Assembly: GCA_903825645.1 (NCBI GenBank)
Contig: CAIKBL010000080.1
Location: 1 to 64,000, forward strand
DNA from: an uncultured Pseudomonadota bacterium
GTDB lineage: Bacteria; Pseudomonadota; Gammaproteobacteria; Ga0077536
Length of the DNA: 64,000 nt
Reading direction: 5' to 3'
Program-made: the position numbers and the translations under genes
Notes under the pieces: model-generated
Seen by the model: the letters and a program-made list of their open reading frames with translations, nothing else
What the model was told of the DNA's origin: nothing
The model's database searches: none
Shown: piece by piece, positions 47,216 to 55,294 of the stretch
Numbering within the stretch: position 1 is the first letter of the stretch
Layout of the letters: each line of letters begins with the position of its first letter

Positions 47216-47866
47216 TCACATAGTCAGTTTCTTCACATCTTCGAGCGTTTTCTCAGGATCAGGGCGCACGGTGTAGTCGGGATCGACATCAACGTGCCGC
47301 ACGATACCATCCTGACCTACCACGATCCGTGCGGGCATGGGTAAAGTCCAGCTCTCATCACCGTTGAATGCGGGAAGGTCGATCCCAAAACTGCGATAGA
47401 TAGTTTGCAGTTCTCCCGTCAGAGCGTAGCGAAGGCCCAGCGCTTGGGCATAGGCGTTGTCCGGATCGCTCAAAATATCAAAGCCAAAATTATGTTTTTC
47501 GGCGATAGAAAGGCCGAATTTTGGCAACTGGGGCGACAGGGCAATCAGGGTCAAGCCCAGTGTCTGCAAACGCTTGGCGATGTCCTGCAAAGCATACAGC
47601 TCTGCAACACAATACGGTCACCAATGCCCGCGGAAAACCGTCAAAACGACACCGCCCTTGGCCAACAGATGGGCCGATGATACGGCCAAGCCCCGCATGT
47701 TGGTCAGTTCAAAAGGCGGCAGTGCGTCCCCTGTCTTGATCACCTTGTCGAGAATTCCAGACGCACGCAGATCCGCAGTGGCCCGGTTCATGGTGGCGAG
47801 AGTATCCGGCGGGATCTGTTTTACAGCACCCGCTCGGATTTCGTTCAGCTTTTCACACAGGTTCAT
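47216..47866 (-). CDS. Peroxiredoxin-like (AhpC/TSA fold) protein with in-frame TGA at the active-site Cys, candidate selenoprotein
   Basis: Read through one TGA (47618-47620, codon 83) the frame gives 216 residues: a helical N-terminus, GDALPPFELTNMRG, VVLTVFRGHW-TGA-PYCVAELYALQDIA, LIALSPQLPKFGLSIAEKH, and DPDYTVRPDPEKTLEDVKKL. Peroxiredoxin-like relatives read RG-x-W-C-P-Y-C here, so TGA sits on the catalytic Cys and yields a U-x-x-C redox motif with Cys86. The whole remainder is intact and matches the family on both sides. AAGGAGAAAGC precedes the ATG. A stem-loop 10 nt after the TGA could be the bacterial SECIS. It lies between a GST and an acyl-CoA dehydrogenase gene. The alternative is a simple nonsense mutation. 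Confidence 0.75.
47585..47607 (-). promoter_or_regulatory. Candidate bacterial SECIS stem-loop
   Basis: On the coding strand, 10 nt after the TGA, TTGCAGAGC (47607-47599) pairs with GCTTTGCAG (47593-47585) through nine pairs, two of them G-U, around the loop UGUAU with G at loop position 2. The UGA-to-loop distance is 19 nt. Size, distance and a G among the first loop bases agree with the published bacterial SECIS pattern as I recall it. Confidence 0.6.
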
Positions 47867-47937
47867 GCTTTCTCCTTACGTTCAGTTCCGTTTCGAGCCT
47901 GGAGCAGCGAAGTGCCTAGGGTCGGCGAACACACAGT

Positions 47938-48636
47938 TTAAACCGGATAACCAAGGGCCGCACCCGCAATACCGCCGAAGGCTTCCAGCATGCTCGCCCG
48001 CCAGACGGCCACAGGATCAGCCGCGTCGAGTAACTTGAAGGAGCTAATGCAACGCGCCCACTGAAAGGCACCAAAAACGATGTAATCCGCGTAGGCCGGT
48101 CGAGCCCCAGCGAGATAGGACTGACTCTGCAGGACCGTACGGACTGGCTCAAGAATTTGGCGGAAAGCAGGCAACTTGGCTTCGCGTCCCTCACTGACCT
48201 GCTCGATCGTCTTACCGAAGACTTTCTCACGACTCGTCCGGAAATAGTCCTGATCCTGGACACGGATATGCGCGTATATATCAATCAGCACGAGCGCTGC
48301 CAATGCCGGGTGTAGCACCTTGTCCGCCCAGGCATTAACGAATCGAGTGGTTGCCATTCCGGTGGCACCGCCAAACAAGGAAGGCCTTTCTGGGTAGCGG
48401 GTTTCTAGGTATTGGGCAATTGCCCATGAATCGAACACGGTTTCTTCCGCATCCACGATCACCGGCACGCGACCTTGGCCGGAGAAGGCCAGCGCCTCGC
48501 GTTCCGTGAACCGCCAGGGGACCGCATCAAACTCCAATTCCTTGTGGAGAATAGCCAATTTTGTGCGCCAACAGAACGGACTGAACCGGCGGGCCGGATC
48601 TGCACCGGCAAGGTCATAGAGCTTAATGGCTGTCAT
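47938..48636 (-). CDS. Glutathione S-transferase family protein
   Basis: A 232-residue GST: a thioredoxin-like N-domain (IKLYDLAGADPARRFSPFCWRTKLAILHKELEF in pieces, with SPFCWR at the glutathione site, GRVPVIVD with the cis-Pro, and EETVFDSWAIAQYLE for gamma-Glu binding) and a helical C-domain ending near FGGIAGAALGYPV. It resembles the beta-etherase / LigE-like or Ure2p-like groups that act on ethers or isomerise ring products. AGGAG lies 10 nt before ATG 48636. It is the first gene of the cluster with the peroxiredoxin-like gene 71 bp downstream. Confidence 0.85.
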   Translation of the reverse strand: MTAIKLYDLAGADPARRFSPFCWRTKLAILHKELEFDAVPWRFTEREALAFSGQGRVPVIVDAEETVFDSWAIAQYLETRYPERPSLFGGATGMATTRFVNAWADKVLHPALAALVLIDIYAHIRVQDQDYFRTSREKVFGKTIEQVSEGREAKLPAFRQILEPVRTVLQSQSYLAGARPAYADYIVFGAFQWARCISSFKLLDAADPVAVWRASMLEAFGGIAGAALGYPV

Positions 48637-48978
48637 ACCTAGTGTCTCCTTTGTATTCGTTACGTCCGGCCCTGACGTGGGTGTCCAGCCGGCGCACGTG
48701 CCTGCGGCCATCTTAACTACCCAGACAAGATTCCCCTATGGGGTGAACCGCCTCCCGCCTAGGACCGTTAGCGTCATCGCTTTCAGCCTGGAAACGCCTT
48801 TAAGGCGATTGGGGCGCCGCCACGTTTGGCATCCCGCACGCGGAATAAGGTCTCGAGTTCTCGACCACGCCCCTTAGGCCCTGAGGGGCTTACTGTCGGC
48901 TTAAAGTACATTCATTACCGTTGATTGGTGGCGACCGAACGACCCTCCGCTCGGCACCGGACGGCCGGGCCCATAAGA
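48637..48978. other. Intergenic stretch
   Basis: No gene recognised between the GST start and the lipoprotein stop, both on the minus strand. Confidence 0.4.
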
Positions 48979-49191
48979 TTATTCGGCATCGGCTTCTGCC
49001 GCTTTTCGCCGTCGTGCATTAGTCGCGGCCGCTTCATCAAGTTTCTGCGTGATGGCGGCCTCGGTTTTTTGTGCTTCTTGTGCCTGTTTGGCCTCAGAGA
49101 TCCCTCCGGAAACGCCGGAAACGGCTGTCTCACCGAGGCCGCAATCGGCAAGCGCCAAACAACCCATCATGAGCAGAACTATGCGTCTCAT
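48979..49191 (-). CDS. Small lipoprotein
   Basis: A 70-residue protein with a lipoprotein signal: MRRIVLLMMGCLALADCGLGE, with LADC as a slightly atypical lipobox (Cys17). The mature part is a short Gly/Ser linker and an Ala/Gln/Glu/Lys-rich helix (EAKQAQEAQKTEAAITQKLDEA) likely to form a coiled coil. After lipid attachment it would sit in the inner or outer membrane, like other small Lpp-like proteins. AAGGA lies 10 nt before the ATG. No family name is recognised. Confidence 0.65.
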   Translation of the reverse strand: MRRIVLLMMGCLALADCGLGETAVSGVSGGISEAKQAQEAQKTEAAITQKLDEAAATNARRRKAAEADAE

Positions 49192-49827
49192 CGAGCGAAT
49201 CCTTTGCTTTAACGTTCGTGCCCCTCAAGGCGCCTGATCCCGACGCGATCAGTTTACGCTTGAATATCGCTCACTGGCAGCGGCTACCCGTCTGGACACA
49301 CTGCTCGGTAGGTTATCGACGACCTCGGGATCGGGTGAATCTTCTTCCCCTCAAAAGCCCAACCTGGGATTACGCATCCTAATCTTCTCAGAGCAAACGC
49401 CGTTCGGTACGACTTCTTGCGGTTCGTTGCGCCGTGCCCCGATTCATGCTGGCGCCGCCGGCGTGATCCGAAGTTATAGACGGCTCACTGGAATCCATCA
49501 TCGCGAATGCTCGTCGGGTCCTCGTCGGCACGATTTAAGCCTTTCCCCCTTATCGGCGCTTGGGAAATAAATCGACGGCCAGCTTAAAGGCGCTCTGCGG
49601 ATGAAAAAATGGATAGTGCCCGATTCGCCTCACCGGCCAATTCACCCGTGAGTGGCACCTACAGGATTCGATATCGAACCGGTGTCGTGATCAATCGCAT
49701 CAGATTGATCGGGAAGTAGCCAACGCAAGACTAGCGCCGTCGACGACGGTCCCGGGCTAAAGAGAAGACATTCGGCCATCACTGCAGCTAAAGTTCGGAT
49801 GACCGGTCAACATCACAGGAGAACATC
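49192..49827. other. Gene-free stretch
   Basis: About 640 bp between a minus-strand lipoprotein and a plus-strand DUF1330 gene. No protein or RNA recognised. Promoters for both genes should lie here. Confidence 0.4.
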
Positions 49828-50118
49828 ATGGCCAAAGCCTATTGGGTCAGCGCCTACCACGCCGTTCACGATGAAAATAAACTTGCCGCCTACGCCAAGA
49901 TTGCGGGACCGGCTATCATAGAAGCCGGTGGCACATTTTTGGCACGGGGGATGGCGGCAAAAATTTATGAGGCGGGCATGCTCCAGCGGACGGTGATCAT
50001 CGAATTTGAATCACTCGAAAAAGCGCTAGCGTGTCATGACAGCGTGGGCTATCAGCATGCGCTGAAGGTATTAGATGATGGCGCGACCCGCGATCTCCGC
50101 ATTGTCGAAGGCTCCTGA
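49828..50118 (+). CDS. DUF1330 family protein
   Basis: A 96-residue dimeric alpha-beta-barrel protein: KAYWVSAYHAVHDENKLAAYAKIA, then GGTFLARGMAAKIYEAG, VIIEFESLEKALACHDSVGYQ, and RDLRIVEGS. This is the DUF1330 pattern of ferredoxin-like fold proteins found in catabolic loci. AGGAG lies 8 nt before the ATG. It is followed by the amidohydrolase gene on the same strand after 214 bp. Function is unknown. Members may bind or process small aldehydes or lactones. Confidence 0.85.
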   Translation: MAKAYWVSAYHAVHDENKLAAYAKIAGPAIIEAGGTFLARGMAAKIYEAGMLQRTVIIEFESLEKALACHDSVGYQHALKVLDDGATRDLRIVEGS

Positions 50119-50332
50119 TCAGGCGTCGCCAGCGGGCGGCTGGTCTGCGCGGCGAGTGAGGGCGAGCTCGCGTCGATTATTCGACGCGACGCCGAACGCA
50201 AAACCATCCCCTCTGCACACTGACCAAGCGCCCTTCGTTGGGGGGGTAAACTTTGCAAATGTTATGATTAATCCCAAGGTCCTGACATTGTTGCAGTGCA
50301 AAGCCGTATTCTTTTAAAGTCGGAGAGATACC

Positions 50333-51472
50333 ATGATCGATGCAGGCGAGTTTTCCGAAGCCGCGCGGCCATATTGCGTTATTTCTGCTGATTGCCACGT
50401 TAATGAGCCCGCAAATCTTTGGGCAGAGCGAATCGATGCGCGTTATCGCGACCGCATTCCCCGAATCGAAATTGACGAGCAAGGACAGAAATGGTCGGTT
50501 GCAGAGGGCCTTCGGCGCGTGCGCGTCAAGGACGCGCCGAAGGGATTCAGCGAGGGGCAAGCCTTCTCGCTCGAAAGCAAAGATCTTGATCTTGCCACCC
50601 GCGGCACACCCGACGTAACTGTGCGTGCGCGGCATCATGCCGATGATGGGGTAGATGCCGAAGTCATCTACCCGAACAAAGGTCTATTGATGTGGACCTC
50701 TCCGGATCACGCGCTGTCCGCTGCGCTCTGCCGCGTGTGGAACGACTGGGTCGGCGAAGTATTCGGTCCAGCAAACCCTCGCCACCTGCCGGTAGCTGCC
50801 ATTGCGCCAGGTGACGTCCAAGCGGCCGTGGCAGAAGTCTCGCGGGTTGCCGAACTAGGCTTTCGCACGGTGTTCTTTCCCGTCCAGATCGCCGGGATGC
50901 CCTACAATCATCCGATCTTTGATCCCCTCTGGGCGGTGCTGCAAGAAACAGGTCTCCCGATCAGCTTCCACGTAGGTACCGGTCGCGATCCGCGCGAGGC
51001 CACCGGGAACGGTGGCGCCGTCATTAATTATGTCGCAGCCCTCTCAAGCGCCATCACACCGATTACGCAGCTCTGCGCATCCGGCGTATGTGAGCGCTTT
51101 CCAGGACTTCGTTTCGTCACGGTCGAATGTGGTATCGGTTGGCTCGCCTGGACTCTTCATGCAATGGATGAGTCATACGTCAAACATGGTTTCTGGGTTT
51201 CGCCCAAGCTACCTATGAAACCGAGCGACTATTTCCGCCGTCAGGGTTGGTGTACTTTCAGTGACGATCCTATGGGGATCGAGACACGCCATTGGATCGG
51301 CAGTGACCGGCTAATGTTTGGAAATGACTACCCTCATCACGAAGGCTCTTGGCCGCATACCCGAGAAGTCGTTCAGCGTACGATGGCGAGCGTGAATGAT
51401 GAGGAGAGGCGGATGATTCTGGGCGGCAATGCAGCCAAACTCTACGGATTCAAACTCGACGCGCTGGTTTGA
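50333..51472 (+). CDS. Amidohydrolase-2 family metal-dependent hydrolase / decarboxylase
   Basis: A 379-residue TIM-barrel protein: VISADCHVNEPANLW (D-x-H), AEVIYPNKGLLMW, LPISFHVGTGRDPR (His ligand), FVTVECGIGWLAW, and MFGNDYPHHEGSWPHT (Asp and His near the C-terminus), as in ACMSD-like hydrolases and decarboxylases. It belongs to the same broad family as the gene at 28479-29639 but is not a close copy. CGGAGAG lies about 7 nt before the ATG. A stem-loop follows the stop codon. The substrate is probably a carboxylated ring-fission or aromatic compound. Confidence 0.8.
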   Translation: MIDAGEFSEAARPYCVISADCHVNEPANLWAERIDARYRDRIPRIEIDEQGQKWSVAEGLRRVRVKDAPKGFSEGQAFSLESKDLDLATRGTPDVTVRARHHADDGVDAEVIYPNKGLLMWTSPDHALSAALCRVWNDWVGEVFGPANPRHLPVAAIAPGDVQAAVAEVSRVAELGFRTVFFPVQIAGMPYNHPIFDPLWAVLQETGLPISFHVGTGRDPREATGNGGAVINYVAALSSAITPITQLCASGVCERFPGLRFVTVECGIGWLAWTLHAMDESYVKHGFWVSPKLPMKPSDYFRRQGWCTFSDDPMGIETRHWIGSDRLMFGNDYPHHEGSWPHTREVVQRTMASVNDEERRMILGGNAAKLYGFKLDALV

Positions 51473-51486
51473 CTCGTCACATGAAC

Positions 51487-51518
51487 GCGCTCTACGGTCC
51501 CAAAAAACCGCGGAGCGC
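51487..51518 (+). terminator. Possible terminator after amidohydrolase gene
   Basis: GCGCTCTACGGT (51487-51498) pairs with ACCGCGGAGCGC (51507-51518) except for two central mismatches, with an A-rich loop. Only two T follow, so strength is uncertain. Confidence 0.4.
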
Positions 51519-51970
51519 TTCTGCGATCAGTCGTCGAAGCTGACATCCCCTGCACAGGATGTCGGCGGCCGTCACCCCGCGTAGACGAACACTCGACTCA
51601 GCGTTCGTTCGGTCGAGACAGGTGTCTAAGCGTATCTAAGACCCGACATTGGGCGTCGACCATCTCGGTCGGCGACTATAGTTCGTTATCATCCGTGCGG
51701 CAAATCAGCTATACACGCACACGAATGCGCTCGAACCCTGGGCAGATGCTGCCGTTGATAGCGAAGAAGCCGTAGAAATTGATATCGCCCTCCCCCCAGC
51801 GACAAAGAAGGGGCACCATCGGCGAATTGGCGCTTGCCTCCGCAGAAAACGCCTCAAGCAATTCTGTTTTTATCGCGAACCAGCTGGTTACCGCGCGCAT
51901 CAATGGTCATCCTGCAAACAGCGCCTCCGAGATTCGGAGCCCGTGCCGATCGCGGTTTGTTACCCGCCGT
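51519..51970. other. Gene-free stretch
   Basis: A minus-strand frame of 64 codons (51709-51903) has protein-like composition (SWFAIKTELLEAFSAEAS, WGEGDINFYGFF) but no family or ribosome site. It might be the remnant of another gene. Nothing else is seen. Confidence 0.35.
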
Positions 51971-52663
51971 TCAGATGCTGGATGACAGGGGGAGCCCAGA
52001 CAATAAATCGGTAAAGCAGAATCCGTCGCGGGTGAGTGTTTCGCCGATCGAGATCGGGATGGCCTGAACAACCATCGGCCCGGCGTAACAAAAAGTATGG
52101 AACTCGCCGTTCTCACCGCAGGGATCAACGCTCGGTGGCAACTCATCCAGCAAGACCACATCATAGCCGCGACCCGAAAATTTCGTCGCTCACTGCGCTG
52201 GATCGACGCAAGTAATGACTGCCCGCAACCCGCCCCTCAACATCTCGCGCGCGAGCGCCGAAGTATCCAATGGGGTCCCCCATAGCGGGAACAGCGGCGT
52301 GATACCCGTATCCGCCAGCATAGCCTCGCGGTAGGCACGGATATCCTCGAGAAAGGATCCCCGAAGGCCATGTGTGTGGCACCGTCCGTCACCGCTTTAG
52401 TGATCACCTCGCGCATCGCGGAGGCGATGCTCGACATTGGTGCACGGAAAAGGTAGTGGGACGGGCCAAAGCGGCAGCCCGGTCGCCAACGCCTGCGCCT
52501 CGACCAGCGTCCGCCGCACGGCGTGCATCGCAACGCGCCCCACGACTTGATTGAAAGTCGTCAAAAAACCGACGATTTCGATGTCGGGTGTCTGCCGTAG
52601 GCGATGCAGTGCCCACGCGCTGTCCTTGCCAGAGCTCCAGGAAAGTAACACACGAGTGACCAC
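51971..52663 (-). pseudogene. Dph6-like / adenine-nucleotide alpha-hydrolase-fold ATPase, broken gene
   Basis: Starting from GTG 52663 the frame reads VLLSWSSGKDSAWALHRLRQ, the PP-loop (SGGxDS-like) of Dph6-related ATP pyrophosphatases, then LPFPCTNVEHRLRD. The frame changes near 52415 (probable loss of one copy of an ATGCG repeat). AMREVITKAVTDGATHMAFGD follows, then a second shift near 52355 into FLEDIRAYREAMLADTGITP. A TGA at 52190-52192 interrupts CVDPAQ-stop-ATKFSGR. The end, VDPCGENGEFHTFCYAGPM, is intact. All the conserved blocks remain, so the loss is recent. The family makes amide bonds by adenylation (diphthamide in eukaryotes). Its bacterial role is not known. Confidence 0.85.
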
Positions 52664-52808
52664 CGATTATCTCCGGGGCAACGGACAGCCTTTGAGGTGC
52701 GTCGCGTCGATTGCCGACAACATGCAGAAGCCGCGACATTCGTGAGAACGACGCAGCATGACGGAGGAAAGGGACGCAGGCCGAAGTCGGCCTGCGTCCA
52801 ACGCATGA

Positions 52809-53657
52809 TTAGATGAACTTCGCGTACTTGTCGAGGAGCGGAAGCACCACATCAGCCTTGGCGGCGGGGACCGGGAAAATTGCCCGGGTGACACCTTTAT
52901 CCGCCAGCCCCTTGAGCGGGTCATCACCTTCGGGGGCCATGGCAAAAAACATGCCTAGGGACACCGATGACGGATCACGACCGCGTCTAACACAGGCCGC
53001 GTGGACTTCCTTCAATCCACCGTCAAAGTCGTACATGCCGCCGATTGGCATCCAACCCGTGCAGAATTCTGCGATGTGATCCGCGGTCTTTGGGCCGGCG
53101 GCGCCGCCCATGACGATCGGTGGATAGGGCTTTTGCGTGGGTTTCGGCCATGCCCAACTCTTCTCGAATTTAATGTGCTCGCCGGTGAAGCTAGCCTCTT
53201 CCTTGGTCCACAGCTCACGCATCAACATCATATTCTCGCGTAGGATTTCGCGACGCTTTTTGAAGTTGAGCTTGTGATTGCGCATTTCTTCGACATTCCA
53301 GCCGTAGCCAATACCGAGCTCAAAGCGGCCACCGGACAACATATCAAGACTCGCCACTTCTTTCGCAAGCCAGATGGGGTCACGCTGCGCAACGAGGGTG
53401 ATACCGGTCCCTAGTCGCAATTTCTTGGTCACTGCGGCACAGGCAGCCAGTGCGACAAACTGGTCATGCGTACGCCAATACTCTTCGGGCAAGGGTGGTG
53501 CGCCAGGGGAGCCGCCCCAGGGGGTTTCACGGCTGGTGGGAATATGGCTGTGTTCAGGAAACCACAGCGACTCAAAACCGCGCTCCTCGCAGGCTCCGGC
53601 CAATTCCATCGGCTGGATAGCCGTGTCGGTCGGGAACATGATGATGCCGATATCCAT
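52809..53657 (-). CDS. LLM-class F420/FMN-dependent oxidoreductase (TIGR03619-like)
   Basis: A 282-residue luciferase-like protein: MDIGIIMFPTD, GFESLWFPEHSHIPTSRETPWG, KKLRLGTGITLVAQRDPIWLAKEVASLD in pieces, GGRFELGIGYGWNVEEMRNH, and PIVMGGAAGPKTADHI. It is a relative of the gene at 26099-26992 and belongs to the F420-type subgroup (long EHSHIPTS insertion). GAGGT lies just before the ATG. It is alone on its strand downstream of an A/T-rich region and next to the Dph6 pseudogene. The substrate is unknown. Confidence 0.85.
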   Translation of the reverse strand: MDIGIIMFPTDTAIQPMELAGACEERGFESLWFPEHSHIPTSRETPWGGSPGAPPLPEEYWRTHDQFVALAACAAVTKKLRLGTGITLVAQRDPIWLAKEVASLDMLSGGRFELGIGYGWNVEEMRNHKLNFKKRREILRENMMLMRELWTKEEASFTGEHIKFEKSWAWPKPTQKPYPPIVMGGAAGPKTADHIAEFCTGWMPIGGMYDFDGGLKEVHAACVRRGRDPSSVSLGMFFAMAPEGDDPLKGLADKGVTRAIFPVPAAKADVVLPLLDKYAKFI

Positions 53658-54086
53658 TGATACCTCTTCTCGTTAGTGTTTATTCGGGTGACCCCCGACG
53701 ATAGGCGATTCCTCGCCCAAAGGCAACTCGCGGGCACTCTCCCAAGCGAATTGCTGCCGCACTTTAACAGATTGTTTTTAAATGTTTTTTAATCATCTCT
53801 TGTGGGGAAAATCGCCTCACGTGCCCCTAAGGGGCGTTTATCCTTCAGCGGAAACACCTAGAGCCATGTGTCGAGGCGACTCGTCTCTACGGCCCGCTCG
53901 CGCCGGGGGGGCATTCCGCTCACCGGCGGACATTGAAAAAGGGATGGCTCGGGCTGATCGCCCGCGCGTCTCCTCGGTCGCGTCCCATTGCCAAGCGGTC
54001 GCGGAGACGGCGCGACGCCCCGCGGAATGGACATTGGACACGCTTGCTGATTGCGGTGGAGAAGCCCACCAGACAGTCTGGCGCGA
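53658..54086. other. Upstream region of LLM gene
   Basis: T-rich segment near 53765-53800 (tttttaaatgttttttaatc). A plus-strand open frame from 53782 to 54456 crosses the region, but its composition is irregular and it matches nothing, so it is not called. Confidence 0.4.
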
Positions 54087-54227
54087 CTATTGCCGCGTGA
54101 ACAACCAATGCCATACATTATCTGAATGTAACGTAACGCAGATCTCCTCGGCAAAAACACACACGAAGGCCATGACGAACCAAACCGCTAGCGCTGCCGA
54201 CAAAGTTTTAAATTCCCGCACCGACAT
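54087..54227 (-). CDS. Possible small single-pass membrane protein
   Basis: A 46-residue frame: MSVREFKTLSAALAVWFVMAFVCVFAEE, with one clear hydrophobic helix (about 9-25), and a short polar tail ending WHWLFTRQ. The ATG at 54227 has AAAGGA 4 nt upstream, a close but plausible ribosome site. The surroundings are A/T-rich and otherwise empty. No family is recognised. Confidence 0.4.
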   Translation of the reverse strand: MSVREFKTLSAALAVWFVMAFVCVFAEEICVTLHSDNVWHWLFTRQ

Positions 54228-54776
54228 ATCGTCCTTTGACTTCCTGCAAGCATCCGCAACATCCGACGATGCCAAAAATGTATGCATTTTGAAGAATCGC
54301 ACCGCGGCGAAAATTCCCACTCATCGAGTTATAGCAAAAATCAGGCCATTCGTGCTTAATAGCTTTAATTGTTTGTTTTTTATAGATAAACCTGCGGACG
54401 AAATTAAAAGATTTCGACGGCTTGTAAGGATCATAAGAATAAACACCTACAAATAAAGGTTTAAATGTAAAAAATGTTGACAGTTTTGGCGTCCGAGTCG
54501 GGAAGTCGCGGGGAATCGTATACGGTCAACGCCGCCGTAGTTGCAGGCAGCGGCGCCGTGCCAAAAGCCCGGACAGAAAATTCGCCTTAACATCCACGGC
54601 GATACGGCGGACTGACATCGCGGTTACCTTGACGCCCCATCAACGAGAGCCGACCGGAATCACAGTGCCGGCGCTACGATCCGTGGACGTACGCGCCGGG
54701 TTGACGCCGTGCCGGCGGCCATGTCAGCCGGGTAAGTCGCCCGCGCCCTTCGTGACGGATGCGGACGTCACGTCGC
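54228..54776. other. A/T-rich island
   Basis: From about 54260 to 54480 the DNA is much richer in A and T than the rest of the window, with stretches such as tttaattgtttgttttttatag and aaataaaggtttaaatgtaaaaaatg. A TTGACA hexamer lies at 54477-54482 without a clear -10. No gene is recognised. Confidence 0.5.
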
Positions 54777-55253
54777 TTAATCGCCCGCGGTCAAGATGCT
54801 TTTCGCGGCCACCGCCAGCAAAAAGAGGACCAAGAATACGCTGGGCAGGCCCGGCAGAAAGGCCAACAACCCTATCAGATCGGGCTGACCGAGCAGACTA
54901 GGTCCAAGACTTAGCCCGCGGTTACTGGATGCATTACCCAACCAATAAAAAATAGTGAACGACCAGGCAACATAGATGAAGCCATACGCCATGAAGCGTT
55001 GCATCAAATTACTCAGCCGAAGCTTCGGCAAAGCAAGCGCCACCACAATAACTAGCATGCCATTGAGCGCGCCACCGGTGTGCGCCCTCACCCACCCCTG
55101 GGCGGTGCCATACATAGGAATTGGGAGGATTTTTCCGGGCCAAATTTCTATGCCTCCCAGCAGGGTAAACATCAACATAAAGCCTGCCAACATCGCAAAA
55201 AGAACGACCAGTAAGCCATTCCCAATCATGATTCGCTGTAATCTTTCCGTCAT
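54777..55253 (-). CDS. Styrene-oxide-isomerase-like membrane protein
   Basis: A 158-residue protein with four hydrophobic segments. RIMIGNGLLVVLFAMLAGFML begins TM1, GWVRAHTGGALNGMLVIVVALALP holds the conserved His and Asn at TM2 (the haem-ligand region in StyC-type isomerases), LRLSNLMQRFMAYGF follows, and FTIFYWLGNASSNRGLSLGP ends TM3. Length and motif order match styrene oxide isomerase, which converts epoxides to aldehydes by a Meinwald rearrangement. Start ATG 55253, where the frame extends by eight codons upstream. It follows the di-metal hydrolase by 41 bp and is probably its operon partner. Confidence 0.65.
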   Translation of the reverse strand: MTERLQRIMIGNGLLVVLFAMLAGFMLMFTLLGGIEIWPGKILPIPMYGTAQGWVRAHTGGALNGMLVIVVALALPKLRLSNLMQRFMAYGFIYVAWSFTIFYWLGNASSNRGLSLGPSLLGQPDLIGLLAFLPGLPSVFLVLFLLAVAAKSILTAGD

Positions 55254-55294
55254 CACGCCCCCGTTGTTTTTATCCACGCGAATCCATACCCGTC

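Noticed and set aside
52190-52192. TGA in the Dph6-like gene as selenocysteine
   Set aside because: The site is not a cysteine in the family, and two other frame changes are needed to read the gene.
53782-54456. Long plus-strand open frame (224 codons)
   Set aside because: Composition is irregular, no ribosome site precedes it, no family matches, and it runs across a strong change in base composition. It overlaps a better-supported small minus-strand frame.
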